Made by a program: the position numbers and the translations under genes. A stretch of DNA of 7,067 nucleotides. Source: Candidatus Elarobacter sp. GTDB lineage: Bacteria > Vulcanimicrobiota > Vulcanimicrobiia > Vulcanimicrobiales > Vulcanimicrobiaceae. The notes below the pieces were generated by a model. It saw only the letters and a program-made list of their open reading frames with translations. It was not told where the DNA came from and ran no database searches. Shown piece by piece: positions 1 through 6,288 of this stretch. The stretch covers positions 1 to 7,067 of the forward strand of contig JASLGJ010000350.1 in NCBI GenBank assembly GCA_030150085.1, given 5' to 3'. Positions within the stretch are counted from its first letter, which is position 1. Each line of letters starts with the position of its first letter.

Positions 1-722
1 CGCGCGGCCAGCAGCGGCGCGGGCGCGGCGCTGCCGCGCGCGGCCAGGGCGGGGACCTCGCCGCCGACCATCTCGCGCGCGATCGCGCCGGCGTCGGTCT
101 CGGCGACGGCGTGGCGGGCCACGATCCGGCCGGCCCGCATCACGGTCACCCGGTCGGCGTAGGCGATCACCTCGGCCAGCTTGTGGGTCACCACCAGCAC
201 CGCGGTGCCGCGCGCCGCCAGCCCCCGCACGGTGGTGAAGAAGGCCGCGATCTCGCCCGGGGCCAGGGCCGCGGTCGGCTCGTCGAGCAGCAGCACGCTC
301 GGCTCGCGGTCGAGCTCGCGCAGCAGCTCGACCCGCTGCTTGATCCCGACCGGGAGCGTCTCGACCAGCGCGTCGGGGTCGACCGCCAGGCCGTAGGCCG
401 CGCCCAGCGTGCGGACCCGCTCGCGCGCGGCGGGCACGTCGATCGTCAGACCGCGGCGCGGCTCGCGGTTGAGCAGCACGTTCTCCCACACCCGCAGGCG
501 CTCGATCAGCTTGAAGTGCTGGTGCACGAGGCCGACCGGGCCCGCGGCCTCGACCGTGCCCTCGTCGGGATGCACGGCGCCGTAGGCGATCGCGGCCAGC
601 GTCGACTTGCCCGCGCCGTTCTCGCCGACCAGGGCCTGGATCTCGCCGGGCAGCAGCTCGAGGTCGACCCCGTCGACGGCCTGCACCGCGCCGAAGCGCC
701 GGCGCACGCCGCGCAGCGTCAG
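1..722 (-). CDS. ABC transporter ATP-binding protein (BMP/nucleoside-type importer), 3' part missing
   Basis: This is the cytoplasmic ATPase of an importer that works with the adjacent BMP lipoprotein. Counting from a CTG at 722, the Walker A motif GENGAGKST is at residues 33-41, the Q-loop VHQHF at 66-70, a signature LPVGIKQRVE at 123-132, Walker B LLLDEPT at 144-150 and the H-switch THK at 179-181. VHQHF and the VGxxQRVE form of the signature are typical of the YufO/NupO class, whose members have two ATPase halves (about 500 aa). Only about 240 codons of the first half lie inside the window. There is no ATG, and CTG 722-720 overlaps the lipoprotein stop as CTGA. A GTG at 707 would also work but would remove the first beta strand. 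About 14 residues normally present between Walker A and the Q-loop are absent. The family call is firm; the start and the substrate are uncertain. Confidence 0.9.
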   Translation of the reverse strand, partial: MTLRGVRRRFGAVQAVDGVDLELLPGEIQALVGENGAGKSTLAAIAYGAVHPDEGTVEAAGPVGLVHQHFKLIERLRVWENVLLNREPRRGLTIDVPAARERVRTLGAAYGLAVDPDALVETLPVGIKQRVELLRELDREPSVLLLDEPTAALAPGEIAAFFTTVRGLAARGTAVLVVTHKLAEVIAYADRVTVMRAGRIVARHAVAETDAGAIAREMVGGEVPALAARGSAAPAPLLAA

Positions 723-1741
723 AGCTGGACGTGCTTGAACGATGCGAGGCCCTCCCGGGTGGTCGGCACGGCGAGCTTGCCGGCGATGATGGCGGCTTTG
801 AGCTGGTCCAGAACGGCGGTCTTGGCCGGGGTGACGACGGCCTTGGTGTAGCGGAAGTCGGTCAGCCCGACCCCGCCCTCTTTCAAGCCCAGGACCAGGT
901 TGCCGGTGGGCGGGCGGTGCTCGGCCATCGCCTCGCTGACCCGGAACACGCCCACGTCGACGCGCTTGATCATGCTGGTCAGGATCTTGCCGGGAGCGAG
1001 CGCGTCCTGGTCGGAGTCGACCCCGATCACGTAGGCGCCGGGGCGCGCCTTGACCTGGTCGATCGCGCCCAGCCCGGCCTTGCCGGCCGCGACGTACACG
1101 ATGTCGGCGCCCTGGCCGTAGAGCACCCCGGCCAGCTCCTTGCCGGCCGCGACGTCGTCGAACGAGCCGACGTACTTCACCTCGACCTTGACCGCGGGGT
1201 CGATCTGGCGCGCCCCGGCCGCGAAGCCGGCCTCGAACTTGCGCAGCAGCGGGATGTCCAGCCCGCCCAGGAAGGCGATGGTCTTGCTCTTGGTCGTCAG
1301 CGCCGCCAGGGCGCCGGCCAAGAACGAGCCCTCCTCCTCCTTGAAGGTCACCGAGGTCACGTTGGGCGCGGGCACGACCGCGTCGATGATCGCGAAATGG
1401 CGCTTGGCGTAGCGCTCGGCGACCTCGGCCACGTCCTTGGCCATCAGGAACCCGATGGCGAAGATCTCGTCGTACTCCTTGTTGGCCAGGACCGTCATGT
1501 TGACTTGGTAGTCGGCCGCCGAGCGCGACTGCAGGACGGTGGTGTCGACGTGGAGCCGCTCCTTGGCCCGCACGAGCCCGGCGTAGGCGGAGTCGTTGAA
1601 CGAGCGGTCGCCCAGACCGCCGACGTCGGTGACCATGCCGATGCGCACCGTGCCGGCGGCTCCCTGCGAGCGGGCGCAGCCAGTCACGGACGTGCCGAAC
1701 GGAACCAGCGCGAGAGCGATCGCCGCGCGACGGGAGAGCAT
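719..1741 (-). CDS. BMP family ABC transporter substrate-binding lipoprotein
   Basis: This 340-aa protein should be anchored to the outer face of the membrane and capture the ligand for the ABC importer encoded just downstream. Residues 1-21 form a short signal peptide (RR at 4-5, then a hydrophobic stretch) ending in the lipobox VTGC, with Cys22 as the lipidated residue. The mature part shows BMP/Med family landmarks in order: GMVTDVGGLGDRSFND (35-50), FAIIDAV (116-122), SVTFKEEEGSFLAGALAAL (130-148), a GG-containing strand-turn near 158-160, VYVAAGKAGLGAID (215-228) and IGVDSDQ (239-245). Characterised relatives such as PnrA/TmpC bind purine nucleosides, so nucleoside uptake is the likely but unproven role. 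The ATG is preceded by AGGAG with a 6-nt gap (1748-1752 on the opposite strand). The stop overlaps the probable ATPase start, implying translational coupling. Confidence 0.93.
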   Translation of the reverse strand: MLSRRAAIALALVPFGTSVTGCARSQGAAGTVRIGMVTDVGGLGDRSFNDSAYAGLVRAKERLHVDTTVLQSRSAADYQVNMTVLANKEYDEIFAIGFLMAKDVAEVAERYAKRHFAIIDAVVPAPNVTSVTFKEEEGSFLAGALAALTTKSKTIAFLGGLDIPLLRKFEAGFAAGARQIDPAVKVEVKYVGSFDDVAAGKELAGVLYGQGADIVYVAAGKAGLGAIDQVKARPGAYVIGVDSDQDALAPGKILTSMIKRVDVGVFRVSEAMAEHRPPTGNLVLGLKEGGVGLTDFRYTKAVVTPAKTAVLDQLKAAIIAGKLAVPTTREGLASFKHVQL

Positions 1742-1819
1742 TGGCGGCTCCTACGACGTCGGCGCTTGGCCGCCTCTCGGGGTCGGGGAAAAGCCGCCCG
1801 GCGGGGAAAGCCTGTCAGC
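1742..1819. promoter_or_regulatory. Divergent intergenic region between the importer operon and the AI-2E/arginase operon
   Basis: These 78 bp must hold the leader regions, and probably the promoters, of both divergent operons. I see an 8-bp perfect palindrome CGACGTCG at 1754-1761, a GGCGG (1743-1747) facing a CCGCC (1770-1774), and a near-repeat GGGGAAAAGCC (1785-1795) / GGGGAAAGCC (1803-1812). The second copy contains the AI-2E ribosome binding site. On the minus strand a CTGACA at 1818-1813 resembles a -35 box, but no acceptable -10 sits 16-18 nt from it. No convincing promoter can be called on either strand. Confidence 0.35.
1803..1810 (+). promoter_or_regulatory. Ribosome binding site fixing the GTG start of the AI-2E gene
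   Basis: GGGGAAAG lies 9 nt before the GTG at 1820. The reading frame is open far upstream, back to 731, but that part is antisense to the lipoprotein gene. This site, and the fact that transporter-like sequence begins right after it, decide the start. Confidence 0.5.
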
Positions 1820-3007
1820 GTGAACCCTCCGCGCCCCGCCGACGGCCGACCCGTGCGCCCGATTCGCCGCATCTCGCGCACCGAGCGCCGCGTCACGCTC
1901 TGGCTCAAGACGCTGGGACTGATCGCGGTCGCGATCTACCTGCTCGTCGGGCTGCTGAACTTCTTGGGCGCGGTCAAGGCGACCGGAATCCTGGTGATCG
2001 CGGCGATCTTCTTCGCCTACCTGGTCTACCCGCTGGTGCGCCGGCTCAACGACCGGCTGCCGCTGCTGTGGTCGATCGTCATCGTGTACGCGTTCATCGG
2101 GCTGATCGCCGCCGCGCTGGCCCAGCTGGTGCTGCCGGCGCTGGTCTCCGACGTCCAGAACCTGGCCAAGAACCTGCCCGGGCTGGTCGGGCGGCTGAGC
2201 ACCGAGCTGCAGAACCCCAACAACCGCTTCATCCGCTGGCTGCCGATCGACGAGCGGCTCTACCTGGCCTCGCTCCCGACCCAGCTCGGCACGTTCCTGC
2301 AGACCAACGCCCAGGACTTCGCGACCAAGACCGTCACCGTCGTGCTGTCCACCTTCTCGGTGGTCGCGACGCTGCTGATCGTGCCGATCCTGGCGGCCTA
2401 CATGCTGCTCGACCTGGAGCACCTCAAGGAGTCGTTCCTGGGCCTGCTGCCGCCCAAGCACCGGGCCAAGGGCGAGTCGGTGCTCGCCGATCTCGACCAG
2501 GTCGTGGGCGGCTTCATTCGCGGCCAGCTCATCGACGGCGCGATCGTCGGGGTGATGATCGTGGTGATGCTGTTCGCCATGCACGTCCCCTACGCGCTGC
2601 TGATTGGAATCTGCGCGGGGGTGCTCAACTTCATCCCCTACGCCGGGGCGGTGATCGGTTTCATTCCCTCGGTGCTGCTGGCGCTGGCCTACAACGGCCC
2701 GACCAACGCCCTGATCGTGGCCGCGCTGTTCGCGGTGATCCAGCAGGTCGACGGCAACTTCGTCGCGCCGCGCGTGCTCAAGGACAACGTCGGGCTCTCG
2801 CCGTTCTGGATCATCGTCTCGATCCTGAGCTTCAGCGAGCTGTTCGGGCTGGTCGGGACGTTCCTGGCCGTGCCCGCCGCGGCGATGATCCGCGTCCTGC
2901 GCGAGCAGTTCGTGCCGGCCCCGGTCTCGCGCCGGGCCGCGCAGCCCGAGCTGACCCCCGAGCCGCTGGCCGAGAGCGCGGCCACGGGTGCGAGGCGGAG
3001 CGGCTGA
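1820..3007 (+). CDS. AI-2E family transporter (multi-pass membrane protein)
   Basis: This is a 395-aa inner-membrane protein of the AI-2E/UPF0118 family, whose members include proposed exporters of autoinducer-2 and Na+/H+ antiporter-like proteins. The substrate here cannot be told. After a basic N-terminus (1-25), hydrophobic segments lie near residues 27-48, 54-72, 84-107 and 172-196, and several more lie between 235 and 358. Between TM3 and TM4 is the large soluble domain of the family (about 108-170). Family landmarks are GFIRGQLIDGAIVG (231-244), FIPYAGAVIGFIPSVLLAL (271-289), NFVAPRVL (313-320) followed by VGLSPFWII (324-332), and ELFGLVGTFLAVPAAAM (340-356). The C-terminal tail (364-395) is Pro/Ala/Arg-rich and probably disordered. 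The start is GTG. The gene is first in an operon with arginase, 19 nt ahead of the start chosen for that gene. Confidence 0.92.
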   Translation: MNPPRPADGRPVRPIRRISRTERRVTLWLKTLGLIAVAIYLLVGLLNFLGAVKATGILVIAAIFFAYLVYPLVRRLNDRLPLLWSIVIVYAFIGLIAAALAQLVLPALVSDVQNLAKNLPGLVGRLSTELQNPNNRFIRWLPIDERLYLASLPTQLGTFLQTNAQDFATKTVTVVLSTFSVVATLLIVPILAAYMLLDLEHLKESFLGLLPPKHRAKGESVLADLDQVVGGFIRGQLIDGAIVGVMIVVMLFAMHVPYALLIGICAGVLNFIPYAGAVIGFIPSVLLALAYNGPTNALIVAALFAVIQQVDGNFVAPRVLKDNVGLSPFWIIVSILSFSELFGLVGTFLAVPAAAMIRVLREQFVPAPVSRRAAQPELTPEPLAESAATGARRSG

Positions 3008-3026
3008 GGCGCCGAACTCCCGCAGC

Positions 3027-3938
3027 GTGATCACGCAGTCTTCTCCCAGCCCCGCCGCCGCGGCCCGGGCGCGCGTCGCCAAGGTCGAGGTCGTGGGCGT
3101 GCCGATGGACTTGGGCGCCGACCGCCGGGGCGTCGACATGGGGCCCTCCGCGATCCGCTACGCCCGCCTCAAGGAGTCGCTGGAGCGGCTGGGGATCGAG
3201 GTGACCGACCGCGGCAACCTGCGCGTGCCGGTGCCCGAGTCGGCTTCCGAGGCGGTGCAGAACGCCAAGTACTTCCCGATCATCCACGCGGTCTGCGAGG
3301 AGCTGGCCGAGCTGGTGGCGGGCGTGATCCGCGGCGGCGCCTTTCCGCTCGTGCTGGGCGGCGACCACTCGATCGCGATGGGCACGATCGCCGGCGTGCG
3401 GCGCGCGCGCGGCCGCGCCCCGGGCCTGATCTGGGTCGACGCGCACGGCGACATCAACACCCCGACCACCTCGCCCTCGGGCAACGTGCACGGCATGCCG
3501 GTCCACTTCGCGCTCGAGGAGGCCTCGGTCGATCCGGCGCGGATGGTGTTCATCGGCCTGCGCGAGGTCGACGACGGCGAGCGCAAACTGATCCGCGAAC
3601 TGGGCGTGAAGGCCTTCACGATGGCCGACATCGACCGCCTGGGCATGAGCCGCGTCGCCGACGAGGCGCTGGCGATCGTGAGCGAGGGCGAGAGCTCGGT
3701 CCACGTCAGCTTCGACATGGACGGCATCGACCCGCAGGAAGCGCCCGGCGTCGGCACCCCGGTGCGCGGCGGCATCAGCTACCGCGAAGCCCACACCCTG
3801 ATGGAGGCCGTCGCCGCCAGCGGCACCCTGGGCTCGCTGGAGATCACCGAGATCAACCCCATCCTCGACCGCGAGAACCAGACCGCGATCCTGGCCGTGG
3901 AGCTGATCCTGAGCGCGCTGGGAAAGACGACGCTCTGA
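3027..3938 (+). CDS. rocF: Arginase (L-arginine amidinohydrolase)
   Basis: Arginase hydrolyses L-arginine to L-ornithine and urea in the cytoplasm using two Mn2+ ions. From the GTG at 3027 (303 aa), the metal ligands are visible: GGDHS (111-115, His114), DAHGD (138-142; Asp138, His140, Asp142) and SFDMDGIDP (228-236; Asp230, Asp232). Substrate-side residues matching human ARG1 are Asn144, Ser151, Asn153, His155, the VDDGE segment (Asp182, Glu185) and Glu275 in EITEINP. GTPVRGG is at 243-249. These set it apart from agmatinases and formimidoylglutamases. The loop between His155 and Phe175 is about 15 residues shorter than in human arginase. A longer GTG start at 2988, overlapping the upstream stop, is possible; 3027 is preferred because it is closer to the conserved N-terminus (VEVVGVPMDLG), but neither start has a strong ribosome binding site. 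The GTG at 3027 lies 17 nt after a weak GAGG. Confidence 0.93.
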   Translation: MITQSSPSPAAAARARVAKVEVVGVPMDLGADRRGVDMGPSAIRYARLKESLERLGIEVTDRGNLRVPVPESASEAVQNAKYFPIIHAVCEELAELVAGVIRGGAFPLVLGGDHSIAMGTIAGVRRARGRAPGLIWVDAHGDINTPTTSPSGNVHGMPVHFALEEASVDPARMVFIGLREVDDGERKLIRELGVKAFTMADIDRLGMSRVADEALAIVSEGESSVHVSFDMDGIDPQEAPGVGTPVRGGISYREAHTLMEAVAASGTLGSLEITEINPILDRENQTAILAVELILSALGKTTL

Positions 3939-4408
3939 CCTTCGACCGAGCCGCCTTCGAGCTGCGGCGCGAGACGTTCGAGGGCATCCTCGCGCCCGAG
4001 CTCACGCCCGAGCAGCGCCTGCGCGAGCAGATGGTGGAGCACGCGCGCGCGACCTGCCCGTGCTGCGGCTACCCGACCATCCGGGGCCGGGCCGCGCTCG
4101 ACATCTGCGCGCTGTGCGGCTGGGAGGACGACGGCCAGGACGACGCCGACCGCAAGCCGCCCGGCGCGCCGCTCCCCGACGCGGTCGTCGGCGGCGTGAA
4201 CCACGACTACTCGCTGCGCGAAGCGCGCGAGAACTTCGCCCAGTACGTCACCATGTACCGCCCGACCGACCGCGACTTCGAGCACGAGCGCGCGCAGACC
4301 AACGTCAAGCGCGCCATCGCCGCGGCCTACGACCGCAGCGTCGACGGCGAGACGACCTTCGCGCAAGCCGACGCGGAAGCACGCGCCCTGATGGACGACC
4401 TGGGCTGA
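3935..4408 (+). CDS. CPCC family cysteine-rich (zinc-ribbon) protein
   Basis: This small protein has the pattern CPCCGYPT, then DICALCGWEDD, then GGVNHDYSLREARENF. That is the CPCC family (Pfam Cys_rich_CPCC), a predicted zinc ribbon of unknown function. With a CTG start at 3935 it is 157 aa, with Cys41, Cys43, Cys44, Cys58 and Cys61. The first ATG is at 4031 (125 aa), but the 31 codons before it look translated: I count 30 of 31 with G or C in third position, against about 77% in first and 45% in second position. They encode a charged helix (FELRRETFEG, LTPEQRLREQM). The CTG overlaps the arginase stop as CTGA, and GGAAAG at 3921-3926 sits 8 nt before it, whereas the ATG has no clear ribosome binding site. 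The family call is good; the start is an inference. The gene belongs to the AI-2E/arginase operon. Confidence 0.8.
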   Translation: MTFDRAAFELRRETFEGILAPELTPEQRLREQMVEHARATCPCCGYPTIRGRAALDICALCGWEDDGQDDADRKPPGAPLPDAVVGGVNHDYSLREARENFAQYVTMYRPTDRDFEHERAQTNVKRAIAAAYDRSVDGETTFAQADAEARALMDDLG

Positions 4409-4457
4409 GTTCGCGACCGTCCGGATGCTCGTGCGGCATGCTGGCGAGCTGGCAAGT

Positions 4458-4486
4458 TTGACAACTGGAGCGGACAGGCGTAGGTT
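4458..4486 (+). promoter_or_regulatory. Sigma70-type promoter of the three-gene unknown operon
   Basis: A perfect TTGACA (4458-4463) is followed, after a 17-nt spacer, by TAGGTT (4481-4486). TAGGTT keeps the T, A and final T of the -10 consensus. Transcription would start near 4493, giving a leader of only about 20 nt that holds GGAGG (4496-4500) and GAGG (4503-4506) before the ATG at 4513. The rest of the 104-bp gap after the CPCC gene shows no terminator with a T-run. Confidence 0.7.
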
Positions 4487-4512
4487 GATCCTCTCGGAGG
4501 GCGAGGCGACCT

Positions 4513-5373
4513 ATGGCGTTCACCGATTCGTGCGACCTGTATGCCGCGTTCGACGAGGCGGGTGCGAACTTGATCGCGCGCCACGTCATGCGCCAGAGAC
4601 CATCGCTTTTCAACTACGCGACGGCGTACATCCGAGATCGGCCCAAGTTGGCGTGCGAGCCCGTCGCGGCAACGAAGGACGTTACCGATTACGGGAACGC
4701 GCTTTTCCATTTGCAGCTGCCTCTGCCGCTGCTCGGCGCCGACGCGCCGCCGGTCGGCCTGAACTATTGCGTGCAGCTGGTTGAGGCGAAGGTCGACTTC
4801 TTCCCGTCGAATGCGATCGCGCTGCCGGCGGAACTCAATGGAAACCTCGCTCCGCAGACGTTCGCGCTGTTCGCGCGGGTGTGCGCGGGACTGGACTGCC
4901 TGCCCAACGCATTCATCGATGAGATTTCGCCGTGGCCGCCGTCGCAGCAGCCCAATCCCGGCCCCAACGATCCGGCGGGCCGCGAGCCGGGTCCGACGGC
5001 GCCGCCCCCGATCGTGCCGCCGAGCCGGCGGCTGCTGTGCGTTTGCCTCGATGCGTTCCTCGTCGGCCACGTCACGATCGAAAACCTGTTCGGGCGGCCG
5101 ACGCTCGTCGGCCACGCCGATGCGGTCGACATCGTCGACATCAAGCCCGACGTGCTCGAGGACGCGCTGACGTGCTATCTGCGTGCCACCGTCGAGCTGC
5201 TACTGCGCGAGAAACTGACGTTCCCGGTCGTCGGGAGCTTCGTGCCGAACTTCGATTTCCTCAAGCTGCCCAAGATCACGGTCGGGCTCACGCCGAACCC
5301 GCCCATCCCCAATAACCCGGCGATCGAGAAAGACGCGATCGCCGTGTTTCTCGACATCACGGTGGGGCCATGA
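4513..5373 (+). CDS. Hypothetical protein, cysteine-containing with proline-rich linker (first gene of cassette)
   Basis: I do not recognise a named family for this 286-aa protein. It has no signal peptide and no clear membrane segment. The N-terminal part (1-139) includes HVMRQRPSLFNYATAYI (24-40) and predicted beta-strand stretches such as ALFHLQLPLPLLG and FALFARVCAGLDC. A proline-rich linker (140-171, 14 prolines in 32 residues) leads to a C-terminal part (172-286) with LLCVCLDAFLVGHVTI, a likely helix around 214-233 and alternating strand-like segments ending in AIAVFLDITVGP. Cysteines are at 7, 48, 86, 124, 129, 176, 178 and 221. The ATG follows GAGG by 6 nt and a promoter by a few tens of bases. 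Its stop overlaps the next start (ATGA). I count 11 A/T-ending codons in its first 60 after the ATG, far more than in the arginase gene. Confidence 0.85.
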   Translation: MAFTDSCDLYAAFDEAGANLIARHVMRQRPSLFNYATAYIRDRPKLACEPVAATKDVTDYGNALFHLQLPLPLLGADAPPVGLNYCVQLVEAKVDFFPSNAIALPAELNGNLAPQTFALFARVCAGLDCLPNAFIDEISPWPPSQQPNPGPNDPAGREPGPTAPPPIVPPSRRLLCVCLDAFLVGHVTIENLFGRPTLVGHADAVDIVDIKPDVLEDALTCYLRATVELLLREKLTFPVVGSFVPNFDFLKLPKITVGLTPNPPIPNNPAIEKDAIAVFLDITVGP

Positions 5374-6284
5374 GCCACTTCACGCTGGCCGCGTCGGCGA
5401 AAGCGTTCGATCAGATGTTCGCGCTCGTGCGCGACAACTTCAAGGCGTCGACCGGCGACAGCGGGAGCTGGGGACCGTTCACGTACTGCTACGACGTCGC
5501 GCTGCACCTCGAGCAAGGGACCGTTCAGCTCAACGACGACGACACGGTCGAGATCAAGGACCTACACGTCGTCTGGGACCAATTGGCGTTCAAAGTGTGC
5601 TTCGATCTGCCGGGCTTCTGTATCGGCGGGCAGTGCATCGTACCCGACCCGTTCGACAACTGCTGGGTCTCGCTGCCCAAGATCTGCATCGGCGGCCCGA
5701 TCTGCCTGCCGCTCGATCTGAGCGGGCTCGTGTCGGACATCCAGGACGTGAAAGCCGGCTTGCGCGCCGTCTACGTCGTCGACCCGCTGCGGCCGCCGGG
5801 CATATCCGACCTCAGCGCGGAGTTCCTGGGCAAGAGCAACGCGTGGAAGGTGTTCTTGCGGCCCACGTTCGTCGACGTCATCCCGATCGACCCGGGCGCA
5901 ACGATCGGCAACCTCTTCGAGAACGCTCTCAAGAAAGCTATCCAAGACGCATTCTCCTGGGTGCCCGGCTGGGCGTGGTCGATCATCTGGAGCATTCTCG
6001 GCCCGCTGCTCGACCTCTTCAAGTCGCTGCTGGGCATCGTCGATGACGTCGCGGAGTGGGCGATCGAGCTGCTCAACCACGTCTTCAACTTGTTAGCCTT
6101 CGTCGAAACCGCCGTCGCGGAATATCTGGCCGCGAAATACCCGCTGTTCAGCCTCGAAGACCCGTACCCGATCCTCGACGGCCCGCCGTCACACAATCCC
6201 ATTCCGGTCAAGCTTCCTTTCCGCAAGCTAGCCGCGCACGTCAACCGCCACGAGATGGTGGTGACCGCGGACATCGGAGCGTAA
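5370..6284 (+). CDS. Hypothetical protein with six-cysteine cluster and long amphipathic helical section (second gene of cassette)
   Basis: This 304-aa protein has no recognised named family and no signal peptide. An N-terminal part (about 33-80) reads as alternating beta strands: GPFTYCYDVALHLEQGTVQL, then VEIKDLHVVWDQLAFKVCFDLPG. Six cysteines (77, 84, 89, 98, 106, 112) fall within 36 residues, and Cys40 stands apart. The motif CIGG occurs twice, at 84-87 and 106-109. Residues 180-255 are rich in hydrophobic and acidic residues with Trp197, Trp202 and Trp207, suggesting amphipathic or membrane-surface helices (SIIWSILGPLLDLFKSLLGI, then a further helix to about 255). The C-terminus (258-304) ends NRHEMVVTADIGA. 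The strand-rich domain plus long helices could be a lipid-binding fold, but this is a guess. Its ATG overlaps the upstream stop, so it is probably made in step with the first protein. Confidence 0.85.
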   Translation: MSHFTLAASAKAFDQMFALVRDNFKASTGDSGSWGPFTYCYDVALHLEQGTVQLNDDDTVEIKDLHVVWDQLAFKVCFDLPGFCIGGQCIVPDPFDNCWVSLPKICIGGPICLPLDLSGLVSDIQDVKAGLRAVYVVDPLRPPGISDLSAEFLGKSNAWKVFLRPTFVDVIPIDPGATIGNLFENALKKAIQDAFSWVPGWAWSIIWSILGPLLDLFKSLLGIVDDVAEWAIELLNHVFNLLAFVETAVAEYLAAKYPLFSLEDPYPILDGPPSHNPIPVKLPFRKLAAHVNRHEMVVTADIGA

Positions 6285-6288
6285 GGCG

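Noticed and set aside
1078..1155. Exact 18-nt direct repeat (1078-1095 and 1138-1155, 60 bp apart)
   Set aside because: Both copies lie inside the lipoprotein gene and encode the same VAAGK residues. The identity follows from the repeated peptide and the strong codon bias, and there is no sign of a mobile or regulatory repeat.
731..1819. Long plus-strand open frame running from 731 into the AI-2E gene
   Set aside because: It is antisense to the well-supported BMP lipoprotein gene and its translation is low-complexity (R, G, D, L, V). Transporter-like sequence begins only after the GTG at 1820.
1741..3030. 429-aa plus-strand open frame overlapping the AI-2E gene
   Set aside because: It is an R/A/P/G-rich shadow of the transporter in another frame.
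1751..3139. 462-aa minus-strand open frame opposite the AI-2E gene
   Set aside because: The translation is rich in H, D, Q, R and G with no domain, as expected for a mirror frame in high-GC DNA.
2832..4366. Minus-strand open frames opposite arginase and the CPCC gene
   Set aside because: They are antisense to genes with clear family motifs and have no recognisable domains of their own.
4427..4449. Inverted repeat GCTCG / CGAGC after the CPCC gene
   Set aside because: It has a 5-bp stem with a 13-nt loop and no T-tract, and it is easily due to chance at this GC content.
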